From Quercus robur (Eukaryota > Streptophyta > Magnoliopsida > Fagales > Fagaceae): 64,000 nt of DNA. A program made the position numbers and the translations under genes. The notes beneath the pieces are model-generated. The model made no database searches. It saw nothing but the letters and a program-made list of their open reading frames with translations, and was not told where the DNA came from. Of this stretch, positions 24,403-36,178 are shown one piece after another. Each line of letters begins with the position of its first letter. Position 1 is the first letter of the stretch. The DNA is taken from contig NC_065541.1 of the NCBI RefSeq assembly GCF_932294415.1, forward strand, positions 67,114,695-67,178,694. Direction: 5' to 3'.

Positions 24403-24410
24403 TATGTGTT

Positions 24411-25542
24411 GTTAATTAATTGTGATGGAAAGTGGAAACTATAGTTTACTACCACCTACATATTTTAGATTGAATTCAAAATTGTAATTGAGTTGTTAAT
24501 TTTTATTCTCTTTCCTCTTTCCTCTTTTCTATGAAATATGTTTGATAGTTTACATATAAATTGCATGAACATACGTTTATTTATGTTTTTAAAAATGTCC
24601 ACTAACTATTTGGGTAAATAACTGATGATACCAAAATTGTCAGTTGGATCACTCGTCCAATCCGAAGCATTAGACGATTTTGTAAGACCTGCAAGATGAA
24701 AGAGAGATAAATCGAAGAAACCACTGGGTTGTGCCCGGTGGGGGAGCCTCCAATACTTAAGTTAGTATCGGCCCATATATTATGTATATAGGTAGTGTTT
24801 TGTAGTATTTTGTACTAGTTTTTGACATACCTTAGCTAGTGAGACAAATTGTCCCTTTTATAGGTGACTTAGGTAGCTGTTGTACATAAATTAGGGTGAT
24901 TATTACCTTGATTGTAACGTTCTTTGTCTTGATGAGAGTTTAAGACCTTTGATAGTCATTATTGAATGTGTTGAGTGGTTCTCTTTGATGGCCTGCTAAT
25001 GATGCAAGGTTGTCCATATTAATGGATGACCTTAATGATTTTTCTAGACTCATCAATAACAATGAAAAAAGAACATTTAATTGAAGGTAGACTCGCTAAA
25101 GAAGGAGAACGTCAGCTAAGCAGTTATTTAATTTTCAAATGTAAACTTCTATTAAGCAAACAAATTCAACCCTATAATAATATAATATTTCTTATAAAAT
25201 TTATGTAAAGAAAAAAAACCTATAGTTGTCTAGAGACTAATATGCACGCATTTACAAATAAAAAAAACTCGCGCAAAGCACGGGTCAATCACTAGTATTT
25301 AGAAAAGGACGGAACCAGATGAAGAGCACACAAATTGCATTGCCAACTACTCCCAAGACTTGAATAATTTCAGCTGCACAAGCTTTAAACCTGCCCGGTT
25401 ATATATCCTTGTCCATATATATATATATGGTTTAATTAAGCTATTGTTGCAGATTTAAGTATAATGCTTCAACTTTCTCAACAAAAAAAAAAAAAAAAAA
25501 AATAGTATAATGCTTCAAAGTCATACGACAATCCTTCCAATA
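24411..25542. other. Gene-free interval
   Basis: No recognisable coding sequence. It contains a TSD-flanked A-tract insertion at 25458-25518 and the short TATA-rich repeat tatatatatatatgg near 25417-25430, which could have served the broken glucanase gene that follows. Confidence 0.5.
25458..25518. repeat. TSD-flanked A-tract micro-insertion
   Basis: A perfect 15-base repeat, agtataatgcttcaa, at 25458-25472 and 25504-25518 flanks CTTTCTCAAC, 20 A and T. It lies just upstream of the glucanase pseudogene start codon. Confidence 0.85.
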
Positions 25543-26336
25543 ATGGCCATCAACTTTCGACTGCTACGTCCTGGCTTCTTCATTCTTTTAGCAGTCGGAC
25601 CAGACTTAGCAAGTGAGTTCTTATAAACTCTTATTCAATGAATGTATTTTAGTTGTACTATATACTCACTACCTTCTAAATACTTGTATATTTATAATCT
25701 AAAATATGACCAATGTGAAATTGTATTTGACCAATGCTCATTTTCTTTCATTTCATTCATGTATTGAGTTGTCAGAGCTCATTTCTCACAAGTTTTTATA
25801 TTAGTATCTGAGAGCTTCAATGTTGAAAGCTTATACTAAAGTTAGGATTATACAGACGCGATACAATTAATAGAAAAGGCAAACCATGTCAAAATTGCCA
25901 AATAATACAAAAATCACTTTTGGAAAGACAAATGACAATGAACAAGCAATAAAGATATAAATGTAACAAGCAATATTAAGGATATTATAAATTTTATTAC
26001 AATAATTTTATAATTCAAATAGGAGAAGGTAGAAAATTTATTTATTATAATATTGATATAGCACCAGTCAGGTTCATTATTACTTCAATTTATAATTTTT
26101 TTTTTTGTAAAATTGATAATAATTTTAATATTTTTCAAAAAGAATTATTCTATTGACTAGGTGAAGAGTCCACACACTTTCCCAATGAAATGAACAGGAG
26201 GTTGAACCCGAAGCTAAATGGGATACCTTAAGTGTTAAGTAATAAGTGCTAAATTGATTTTTAATTATTGTCCTAAGGTGGTTCTTCTATTTGAGTATGC
26301 AATGGATTGATTGGTGACAATTTACCGTCACCAAGG

Positions 26337-26438
26337 GAGGTAGTTGCCATGTACAAATCATATAATATTGGACGAATGAGACTAAACGAGGTAGTGGCCA
26401 TGTACAAATCATATAGTATTACAAGAACTTCGAGGGTC
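26337..26438. repeat. 51-bp tandem duplication inside glucanase pseudogene
   Basis: The string gaggtagtKgccatgtac starts at 26337 and again at 26388, and the following tacaaatcatataRtatt matches as well. The period is 51 bases, so 17 codons (EVVAMYKSY...) are repeated in frame. Confidence 0.85.
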
Positions 26439-26635
26439 TGGCATTCGAGTCCTGGTTGGAGTGGCAGATCAGGATATTCAAAGGCTTGCAAATTCCTATA
26501 GTGCGGCACAAGATTGGGTCCAAAAGAACATCAGGTCTTATTGGCCTGATGTCCACTTTCGATATATAGCTGTTGGAAATGAAGTTATCCCAAGAGTGCT
26601 GGCTGAACAATGGAGCAAGAAATGCAGTCGTTTAA

Positions 26636-27237
26636 GGTCCCAAGTAAAAAAAAGACCCCAAATTTTAACCAATAAGGTTATTTATAATCAATAAATAAAA
26701 TGATATTTTTTTTTTCAAATGAAAAACAAATAAAAAATAGAGAAAAATGCAATGTCCACAATATTTTTTACAACACTTTTACAATTATACTAAGTAGTAG
26801 GTTGTTACAACCTGTTATTGATGGTAAAAAAATAATTATAGTGATATTTTCAAAGAAAGAGAGAGAGAAAAAAAAAACTTCAAAAATCTAGGATTTGTTG
26901 TAAAAAAATATTGTGAATGTTGTACTTCTAAAAAAATAAAAATAATAATAAGAGTTTAATTAGCAAATTTTTACTAGTTCTCATCTAAGTCTACCACTAA
27001 CACCATTTTTTTACTTACTATTATCAATTTACCATATCAACCTTATCAAAAAAAAAAAAAAAAATTTACCATATCAACAAGTATGGAAAATTTTGTCAAA
27101 TTTTTTCTGTTTATAAAATTTCTAAAAAAAGAAAAATCTCTATGTAGTTTTTGTTAATTAGTAGTAATTTTGCATATAAAACAAGATAATCAATTTTCGC
27201 CTTAGCCCCCTAAATATATTAAGCCGCGGTCCACTCT
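26636..27237. mobile_element. Decayed hAT-related insertion with nested MITE
   Basis: It interrupts the glucanase pseudogene. The left edge (ttaaggtcccaagtaaaaaa, then agaccccaa) and the right edge (ttttcgccttagccccctaa, then ttaagccgcgg) resemble the subterminal sequences of the hAT-like element at 23539-24402 (ctaaggccccactaaaaaac and ttttcgccttaggcccctaa). Outermost termini and a target duplication are not clear, so this copy is older or truncated. A smaller MITE lies inside at about 26756-26917, with near-inverted ends cacaatattttttacaaca and tgttgtaaaaaaatattgtg. Confidence 0.6.
27026..27078. repeat. TSD-flanked A-tract micro-insertion
   Basis: A perfect 16-base repeat, aatttaccatatcaac, at 27026-27041 and 27063-27078 flanks CTTATC plus 15 A. 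It lies within the foreign DNA that interrupts the glucanase pseudogene, so it is younger than that insertion. Confidence 0.85.
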
Positions 27238-27690
27238 TAGCAAATGTGTACCCTTATTTTAGCTACATTGGAGATCCTATAAACATTTCACTAGCTTATG
27301 CATTGTTCACTTCCACAAGTGTGGTTTTAAGGGATGGTAATTTTAAGTTATATTAACCTGTTTTTGATGCCATAGTTGATGCATTGCATGCTTCACTAGA
27401 GAAAGCTGGAGCGCCCCAAGTCCCAGTGGTGGTGTCGGAGTCAGGGTGGCCCTCAGACGGCGATGCAGGAGTGGCAAGCATTCATAATGCACAAGTGTAC
27501 AATACAAACCTAATAAAGCACGCGCTCTCAAATGGTGGAACTCCAAAACGGCCTGGAAATCCAATTGAAACATGCATATTTACTATGTTTAATATGAGGA
27601 CTTCAAGGGTGGTGCTGCAGTGGAGAGACACTGGGGGTTGTTTATCCCAACAAGTCACTAGCTTACCCCATTAATTTCATGTTAGAATGC

Positions 27691-28557
27691 GTTTGGATTT
27701 CACACTTGTTTTGTTGTAAGGTAACCTCATTGAAAACGAGTGTACTACTGCCACCATAACTATGATAAGAGAACTTAATTATCATTTTCAAATACAAAGT
27801 TAGCTAAATTAGGAGGTCTCTGCTTTATTTTTTTATTAAACGGTTTTGAATAAAAATCTCATATCTCAAAATGGAAGGTTCATTCAATATTCCACCAACA
27901 ACACTTTGCCACAAATATTTTTCTCTCCTTATAAAAAAACCAAAGTTGTTGATGGAGTATAAAGTCGAATACCCCTAGTGGACATTGTTTAAAAGGATTA
28001 AGGGCACTATAATTACTCCTTTGATGTTCTTTAGGATTTAAATTTCAATTAAAAAATAATTAGCAAGTTGCTTAAATGATTAAGTATTTTCAAATCTTAA
28101 TTCCATGAATGAATTGCTAAGGATGGCAATTGAGAAGGGAAAATTATGGGTGTCCCATTTGAGTCCAATACTCTTTTTAGGTCAAAGTAAACTCATGTGG
28201 GATAAAAGCAAGACAAACCAAGTTAACGTAAGATAGAGACTTTTTATTACTACGAGCGAAACCAAAATATTTTATTTGGGAGGCTAATATTAAACTATCT
28301 TATTGATTAATCACTTTGGTATAAGAATATAAAATTTTTCTATTGTATTGATTCGATAAAAGCCAATATAAATTATAGATAAGAAATAAATAAATCAAAT
28401 CAAATCAAAACACTATTGTATTGACAAAAGACCGTTGATGAAGAAAAAGAGCAGGTAAGAGATTAGATTTATGATACAATTGGGCTGGTAGCTTAAGAAG
28501 CCCATTTGATTTGAGAGTCCAGCTAGAACTCCGGACCATGACTACGGTATATAATAT
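27691..28557. other. Gene-free interval upstream of the ETG1-type gene
   Basis: No coding sequence recognised. AT-rich DNA; its last 150 bases become GC-richer towards the ETG1-type promoter. Confidence 0.5.
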
Positions 28558-28565
28558 GGCGGGAA
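28558..28565 (+). promoter_or_regulatory. E2F-like site, distal
   Basis: GGCGGGAA lies 151 bases before the ETG1-type ATG. It is the core of E2F/DP sites and sits one base from the full TTTSSCGS consensus on the opposite strand. Confidence 0.6.
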
Positions 28566-28587
28566 CACACACCACCCAATTCCCAAT

Positions 28588-28600
28588 TTTTGGCGGGAAA
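28588..28600 (+). promoter_or_regulatory. E2F site, proximal
   Basis: TTTTGGCGGGAAA matches the plant E2F consensus TTTSSCGS on both strands and lies about 110-120 bases before the ETG1-type ATG. The Arabidopsis orthologue was named for being an E2F target, so conservation is expected. Confidence 0.8.
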
Positions 28601-28607
28601 ACCCTAA
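28599..28607 (+). promoter_or_regulatory. Telo-box motif
   Basis: AAACCCTAA directly overlaps the end of the E2F site. Telo-boxes are common in promoters of plant genes active in cycling cells. Confidence 0.55.
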
Positions 28608-28708
28608 CTCTATTTAACCACCGCTTTTAGGTTTAGCGCGAACGATCGGAATCGACACAGACACAGTGAAAGAACGTCAGAATCAGAATCAGAATCAGAA
28701 TCAGAAAA

Positions 28709-31700
28709 ATGGTGGGATTAGCGTACGATCTGCTAGCAAATCCACAGGGAGCCGTCCGATCAACATTCGAGAAAGCAGTAGCTTCATCAGGATTGGATTT
28801 CGATCCAGCCTCACTGGACGGCAAGGACTGGGGCGCACTCGATCTTTTCCGCCAATTCCTCTCCGACCAAACCCACCTCTCTCAGGTACATTTTTACATT
28901 TCTTTTGTTAAGGTTTTAAGGTTAACAAAAACAAAACGTCTTTTAATTTTTTTTTTTTTTTTTTTTTTAATGTGTGGTAAATGAATTTGATTAGGTTCCG
29001 ATTCTGAATGGTGAAACTATCAAATGGGTTCAGCCCAATACATTGGTTCGGTTCCGAGGAATGATACAAGACATGTTGGGTAATGAATTTTACGTTGGTG
29101 CTTTTAAGGATGGTGATGTTTGGAGAACCAACAAGTTTATGGATGTTTCTCACTTCCCTATGCCTATGGCTTCCACTTCTTCCCCTCATATGCGAGTTTG
29201 GGAACGCCGTTTACTTTATTGCGTTCCTGTGAGTTCTCTTCTTATATATATAAAACATGCCCACCTAGCTTCTTTTGTTTCTAACTAAGTTTTCTTTTGG
29301 TTTGATGTTTTTTTTTTTTTTTTTGATTGTCTTAAGGTTCCGGGGCGGAATTCTTGGACTGAACCATCATCTGAATCGTTGGTGAATCGATGTGTGGATT
29401 GCTCATCCCAACAGAGAGAGAAGCGTCGGAGAATGGATGATGAACCCGTTGATCACATGGATATGCTTGTGAGTTCCATCCCTGCAATTGTTTTTTTTTC
29501 ATTTGAGTAGCTGCTCAAGAATGATGAGCTAATGAGTATCAAGAACAAATGCTAAAGACAGAATTTTTCACAACTTTCTAAAGCGACATGTTGTGATTGG
29601 AGCACTGTTACTTTCACACACACTGAAACCACTAATCTAGTATGTACTAATACAATAGGTAATGTCAGCGGTTGTGGAAAAAAGGACTTGATTTAAGATT
29701 TTAAGTATGAAAGGGTAACTACTAACTGCAATGTGCTTCCCCTTTCATTACTTTGAGGGCGTATTACCTTCCTAGTTTAGGTTGGCTCCAAAGTAGTTAT
29801 ACGTCAATGTTTTAGTTTGCAATGTTCTATGGGGTTAATGTGATAGAATTATACACTAATCACACTCACTTTTTATTTGGGCTTTTCTTTGGATATTGGA
29901 TGATTTCTTGGGTTTTAAAGTACTCGACTTCCTTTTGCTTTAAAAATGTGATTTTGTATGTCCTTGATTTATCTAACTGACATAGCATGTTCAATGTCAG
30001 GTCTCAGATGAGGGATTTCAAGGTTCCCCTAGTACCAAAAAGATGGTAAGTAGAGATGATGATCAATTGTTTTCTTTTTTGGTTTTCTTTCTTTCCATTG
30101 GTTGGATAAGAATCTGCTGATATTTTGAGTCCTATAGTTAATTAATGTTATTAACACCAGGTATGCCTAACCTTAATTCAAATATGTTGGGAACCATGAA
30201 AATTCTGGGTTGTTTGGTTAAAAGGAAAGGTGTCATGGACTGCCTTGATCTTAGGGGCCATAATGGGCTCACTTCGTTAATTGCATTTCATCCTGGACAG
30301 ATATAGGGATGTGACAAATTCTGTAGTTTCTGTCATTTGATTCCTTTCAACATTTGCGCATCTGATATAACGAACCAATTGTTTGCCATTGATATGTATA
30401 CTTTTAATTATTAGAATATCTTTTTCTATGCTAGAAAGAGGATGGACACCCTTCCATGTCTTCTCAGACTACAGAGCCTATAAATGAAGGCATTTGCTCT
30501 CATTTGAGTATGGTACCCAGCATTGACAGTGATTCTCTTCCTTGTCTTGTTAAGGTAAGTGGTTGGTCATTTTCTTAATTTAATTTAAGACTATTTACCA
30601 ATATTAATGGTGTTGAACTTATTTTGGTTTCTCAATTAACAATTTTTGTTGATGATTTTTTTTTTTTTTTGATACAGATATATGATTCTCCAGAGTCTGA
30701 CTTGAAACTGAATGATGTTTTTGAGTTCATTGGAGTCCTCACATTTGATTCAGAGGTTTCAATGGACAAGGATGACCAGGATGAGTTATCTAATGGTTTT
30801 AGTGAAGATGTCTTGGTCCATTTACCCCCTCACAAGGTATTGACTCCTTGCTGCTCCAATTTATTTTTGGTTCTTCATTGTATTTGTTGATGGCAGCTAA
30901 CTATACTCTAAGTAATAGCTGAGTTGTGCTTCTGTAAGTTCTCATTAGATTCATTATTAGTAATGTGAATGTCAACAACTTGTCATGTATTAGTCTAGTT
31001 ACTAATTGGTTTTGTGATTCATTGTTTTCTTAAATCCTCACCTTATTATTTCTTTTTATTTTGTGTTTTTTGGTGAAGGTGCCACGCCTCCATTGTCTTA
31101 TTCACAGGAAGCTCACAGTTCCTGACTTTCTTCATAGTTCCCCTATTATAGAGGTGACTTTATACACCTTAGTTTCATCTTATCCCTATGAATTAATTTT
31201 TGTGACCTTTGCAGTAATTTCTGATCTTTAAGGTCTCCTTCTTCTATTTTAATTCCTTTACATTGTTTAATTGCCATTAATTATTTGTTCCCACAGCTAA
31301 AGCCCCATGTGGTTAAGGAAATAAGGGAGGCTCTGTTGAGGCATCTTACAGCTGTCCTGGGTGATGATAGTGTTGCTGCTCATTTCATGTTGTTGCATCT
31401 TCTGTCCAGGGTAAGTGGTTTTCTTTCATGATAATGATGATTTGTCAGTTGTCCATATCTCATCTCTATAGTCTTAATTAAGTCGCTTCTCCAAATCTCT
31501 TGTACCTATGAGTTGACATTAATGAGTTTTTCTTGAGCAGGTGCATACTAGAGTAGAAAATATTGCTGTGGGAAAGCTTTCACTAAATCTCACTGGTTTT
31601 AGCAAAGAAAGTGTGTCTCTGTTTGGCCATCGACTTAGCCTTGCTGTTAAAGACCTCCTACCTGTCACACATTGCATACCCCTTACAGTGGAGTATCTTA

Positions 31701-33749
31701 ACTCTGCCTCACTTGCCCCAATAAAGGATTATGAGACAAACAGGTAATGGGATTTTTCATTTTGTCACTAGGAATTGATTTTGATTTTGATTTTGATTAA
31801 TGACTTGAATTTACAATCAATTCTTTCTCATTGATTTTTCTCGACTTCCCATATTTGATGCTCCAGGCTGATTACTGGAGTTCTGCAGCTAGCTGAGGGT
31901 TCACACTTAATCGTTGATGAGACCCAATTGAAAGCAGGGACCCTCAACTCTGTTGGAGTGGATAATACAAGGTTGTTAAAAAATCTGATGGAGCTGCAGA
32001 AGGTACTTCATCATTTGTATATGTATGCATGTTTACATGTATATATCCCCTACTCCTTGTATATTGGCCTATATGAATTGAGACTTGAGAGAGATGTGCT
32101 GGACTGCTTAGTGCACAATAGTAGGAAAAATCTGCATTACCTTTTCTGCTAAAGTCAGATTATGTTGCAAGAAATATTACCTGTGCCTTTGCTTCATGGG
32201 GCTACTGGATGGGTGTTGCTCATAGACATGATTTGCAATATATGAACTTGATATATTTAATCACCTGTCTGTCTGTTTGTCTGTCTAGCTTTGCATTGAG
32301 GAGGGGCTTAAAGAACTTTAAGCTCTCTAGCAAAATTTACCATTTGCTTGGCAATTTTGCTAAAGAGCTTTAAGAACCATCTAAAAGTTGAGAAATAGCT
32401 TTAAGCTAAAGTTGATATCCGAGCTTTATTGTGAAACCTCTTTAGTGCACTGTGCCAACTTTTGATAGAACTCATGAATTAACATTAATTCCCACTCATT
32501 TTAAGAGAGAGAGAGAGAGTGATACTACTACTAATATTAATATTATTGACATTGTTATTAATTAAATAAATATCGACCATTAGTTAGAGTAAAGTTTGAA
32601 AATATAAAACACTTATTATGTCTTCTCCTGTCATTTCTCACATCTAAAAGCTCTTCTTCTTATTTTATCAATTCGCTTACCAAAGGGAGTAACAACTCAA
32701 AAGTACTTTATCACTGTTGTTTGCCAAATGCTTTAAAGGTCAAAACTCTTTATTACAAAAATTTGCAGCTAATGCTCTATAAATGGAGTTCTACTTACTA
32801 CAACAATACCAAACAGACCCCTAAAACTCTATTTATTTTCAGGTGGAATATGATTTTAAGTACTATAAAATGGAGATGGCAGCTGATGTCCAGTTGCTAA
32901 TTATTTCTGAGGGGAAATCAAACATCTTGCCAGCTGATATAGTTATACCATTCCAGCCTACTTCAGTGGATTCCTCTGAAGTAGTGGCTGCAGAAGCACT
33001 AGAAGCTTGGAGATGGTATTTGGCTACTGTTAAATCATTGCCACATTCTATTGAGTCAGAAATGCAGAAGGTATGAGTTTGCTTAATGTCATTTTTGATT
33101 AACAAGTTTCTTCTAGAACTGGAAATGTAATGTAACTTATTGATAGGGGCTCTGGCTCAAGAATTCAGTCTTTAAAAAAATTCAAAGACCTTTCCATTTT
33201 ATGGTCCTAGAACATCTTGGAGCATTCATGCTGATGTAACAAATCTGATTTAAACAATATCTTCTGGAGGCACCTTCCATTAAATTATTCTTTGGTCATT
33301 TTATGTGGCCTAACTATGCTAGTGTGTTACAGCACTGTTTGCGCTTCCCTGTTTCCACAAAGTGATGTATTAGATGCATTTTGGAATTTGAAGTTTCATT
33401 TCTGCCTTTGTTTCTGTATATGGCTGAAATATACCTTTAGAAACTTAATGTTGTTGGATGATACTTTATAGGTGGTAGAAAATGACTTGGTTGAAGCAAG
33501 GCAATCTGATCGGAGCATAGGGAGCCAAGATTTTAACAGGTTAGAGGCTGACTTCTTCTGTGATGTTAGTAAATTGTTTCATTTCAAATTTGCAAATTTG
33601 TTGCACATTGGTAATATTCTTTCTCGTGTAACAGATGGCTGACAATGGGCCGGCTAATGTCTGTTAGTTTTGGTGAAAACTGCCTGTCATTGGAACACTG
33701 GCAGATGGTAAAGGAACTGGAGAGACTACGCAGAGAGAGGCTCAAATAA
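28709..33749 (+). CDS. ETG1: MCM-complex-binding protein, ETG1 orthologue
   Basis: Thirteen coding exons with GT-AG borders: 28709-28885, 28995-29228, 29337-29468, 30001-30045, 30435-30554, 30678-30836, 31079-31153, 31297-31410, 31541-31743, 31867-32002, 32843-33070, 33472-33539 and 33635-33749. They total 601 aa; I recall about 589 for Arabidopsis. ETG1/MCMBP binds the MCM replicative helicase in the nucleus and is needed for helicase removal, genome stability and sister-chromatid cohesion. Recognisable stretches are VRFRGMIQDMLGNEFYVG (exon 2), FEFIGVLTFDSE, LHCLIHRKLTVPDF, LPVTHCIPLTVEYLNSASLAPIKDYE and LITGVLQLAEGSHLIVDET, the last from the AAA-like region of the family. A CAGAAT hexamer array (about 28678-28702) lies in the leader just before the ATG. 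E2F sites and a telo-box lie upstream. All exons are open and the gene looks intact. Confidence 0.95.
32280..32826. repeat. Foldback/MITE-like sequence in ETG1 intron 10
   Basis: Intron 10 (32003-32842) is the longest of this gene. It contains opposed arms ttaagctctctagcaaaatt (32318-32337) and aattttgctaaagagctttaa (32353-32373). Its 3' part ends taccaaacagacccctaaa, a MITE-type terminus. I could not define the left end. Confidence 0.45.
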
Positions 33750-34534
33750 TGCACATGACTTACTTATTGATAATGGTTTGAACTGGTGTAAATTGTAGCT
33801 CTGATCTGTGGATCAGGTTAAGTTTGTCGAAAGTTTATGTATGAAAATGTTACTTCCCATTTAATAGTAGCATGCTGCTATTTAATCAATATCAACATTG
33901 CTTTAAAATTGCAGGGTCTTCTTGGCTACCGACAACTCTCTAGATTGCTCTTTCAGAGGATATTCAAGCTCTGTTAACCAAGCATCTATATAACATGCAC
34001 TTGTTAGTCACATCAGTGTAACACTTCGGTCTACTTTAGTTCATTCAATCCATTTTGGTCCTATTTCGGTTCATTTCAATTGTAAAATTTATTAGTAAAT
34101 AACTAATTGAGTTAATTTAACTATTTTTTCCAAATCTATTAGTATAAGAAGTCATTTAAACTTTTTTTTTTTTAAATTAATATTAATCAAATTATAAGAT
34201 TTTTTAAAATAATGCATCTTATGTATATTTTCATTTAAAATTTGAATAGTAAAAAGAACATTTAAACGATATCGCTCACCAATTAAAAATTTTACAAAGT
34301 GACATGACTGGTTAGTTTCACATCAAAAATATAATTAAAATATTTTTTAGTGATACTATAAACATTTATTGTTGTTACGTTTCTAATAATTATATAATTT
34401 AAATATTTTTCTTAAATTACGTTTATATATATTCCATTACTTAAAACTTATAAAAATAGAAAATATTTTTAAATAACACATGCATTATTTAACCTACAAA
34501 TTTTATATTATATTTTTATAAAATATTTATAAGG

Positions 34535-34710
34535 TCATGCTAACGAGTCCCTTAAGGTCATTGGTTTACAATCTATTTTAAGAAAATTTTGACACAATTT
34601 TTATGAAAAATAAAAAAATCTGTTAAATATTAATGGTTTTTTTTTTCTTCATAAAAACATTCTTTAAATTGATTATTAATTAATGTTCTAAGGGCATTCG
34701 TTAACATTTC
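34535..34710. mobile_element. MITE of the gttaac-ended family
   Basis: The left end tcatgctaacgagtccctta and right end ctaagggcattcgttaacat are approximate inverted repeats, with an AT-rich centre. Related copies are at about 2405, 5905 and 48920. Confidence 0.55.
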
Positions 34711-34810
34711 GCATATTTATATTACATTTTCTCATACGTCACATGGGATTGTGTCTGGTATAACTAATTTTGAGGTCGTAAAAAATGATTAAATCTCTCA
34801 TGTGCAAAGT

Positions 34811-34931
34811 GCATGAGACCTGCCTCTCACAGGCAGGTGGGCCCCACACGTGTGGGACCCACTTGCTTGTAAGAGGCAGGTCTTATGCGCCAGTGTGGGA
34901 CCCACCTACTTGTGAGAGACAAGTCTCATTC
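34811..34931. repeat. 39-bp inverted repeat with adjacent third copy
   Basis: Arms at 34811-34849 and 34850-34888 are inverted copies with no loop (centre cacacgtgtg, outer gcatgagacctgcctctcac). A third copy in the same direction as the right arm lies at 34893-34931, a 43-base period. This could fold into a stable hairpin. It looks like a foldback element rather than a microRNA precursor, because no loop of normal size is present. Confidence 0.75.
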
Positions 34932-36178
34932 ACTAGGCGCATGAGATACCAAGAAAGACATTTAGAATGATTAATCAGAAAGAATTGAGCTGGCTTTCGT
35001 GAGCCAACCAAATTTGTTATTCACAATTTCTTTTGTGAAAAGAAAATTATGGGTCCGTGTGAAATATTATGGTGTCTATAGATGCCACAGATTCAGTGGT
35101 ACTGGCCTTTGGTGTTTGGTCTGCCCAACGCTACTATTGCAGATTTCATTTATGCATTATGCTATTTAATGATGTCTTCCATAAATCTGAGCTTGTTATT
35201 AGACATAAATGGTGGCCCACGGTTATATTTTCTGATAAAAAGTCAATGTATTGTATGCTGTTGCTTATGTTCCTGTCTGGTTTCTTAAGTTCCTTTTGGA
35301 GTTATGGTTTTTGTCCACTAAATGTAAAATGTTCACATCTCTTGCTGGCAAAATAAATGTAAAATGTTCACGGCTCTTGCTGGCAAATAAATATTCTCTG
35401 TATATAGTTCAACAAGTTATTATTTGATGCCGACCTTATGCAAATATTTGTTGAGTTTATGTTGTTGGTTCCCCCTTTTAATAATGTAAGCTACAGCCGC
35501 CTACAGGCTTTAGTACTGTTATTTAATTTGGATACAAGTAGGGTAGACTGAGAGGTACGCAAATTTATTAGCTAGCAATTCACATACGAGCCTTGGAGAA
35601 GTTATGCACTATGAATCGGAGTAAACTAGACTAGTATGTAAATATATGGGTAGAAGTTGACATAAGAGCCTGGGAGTAGTTATGCTCTTACAAAACTGCA
35701 CAAACCGCTAATCCTTGTTCCTTGGCTTATCTGCTTGGTTTTAGGTAGTATTCGCTCAAAAAACATAAAAGTGAAGCAGGTAATTTTGATCTTTGAAACA
35801 CTGGAGAAGACTTCCTCCACAGGAATCTACGTAGGATAGTCAAAAAGTGACAATAACCAACCCCAACAGAGTTTGGTACCAACTTGAAAATAGAAACTTA
35901 CAGAGAAATTGATGGCCTTGATTTAAATAAAAGGCAATTTGATAGAATGACAATGTTTTCTTTATGAGTGATAGCCCACAAAGTCACAAATTCTCACTAA
36001 ATATATAATAGGCCTAGCGGGTGCCAGTAAGGCCACCTCAGCTATAAACAGCCATGTAGGCCAAGACCCCTCTACTCTACCCTGTGTATCACACCCTCAC
36101 TGTCACAAACAATGGCATAAATACCAATTGAACATATACATATATCAGTAAAAAAAAAAAAAAAGTAAAAAAAAAAAT

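Larger units (their letters stand above)
25543..27690 (+). pseudogene. GH17 beta-1,3-glucanase (PR-2-like) pseudogene
   Basis: Three remnants keep gene order. At 25543-25610 a signal-peptide exon (MAINFRLLRPGFFILLAV...) ends at a GTGAGT donor. At about 26295-26600 there are [39 protein letters not shown] and FRYIAVGNEVIP, the usual N-terminal half including the NE acid/base motif. At about 27238-27690 there are [29 protein letters not shown] with the catalytic Glu, and GGTPKRPGNPIET. It is dead. A 51-bp in-frame duplication (26337 and 26388) is followed by a frame change. The segment between NEVIP and PLLANV is replaced by about 600 bp of foreign DNA. A TAA interrupts KLY/PVFDA near 27355, and the tail shifts frame after TMFN. 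Intact family members hydrolyse 1,3-beta-glucan in walls, callose or fungi. Confidence 0.9.
33750..36178. other. Gene-free interval between ETG1 and the expansin
   Basis: The first few hundred bases are the ETG1 3' region and the last few hundred the expansin 3' region. Between them are AT-rich DNA, a MITE (34535-34710), a strong inverted repeat (34811-34931) and a short tandem repeat near 35320-35388 (taaatgtaaaatgttcac units, period about 35). A 95-codon frame at 35069 shows no recognisable protein similarity. Confidence 0.5.

Noticed and set aside
35069-35356. 95-codon frame with hydrophobic product
   Set aside because: No recognisable domain; neighbouring frame is similarly open and part of the stretch is a tandem repeat.
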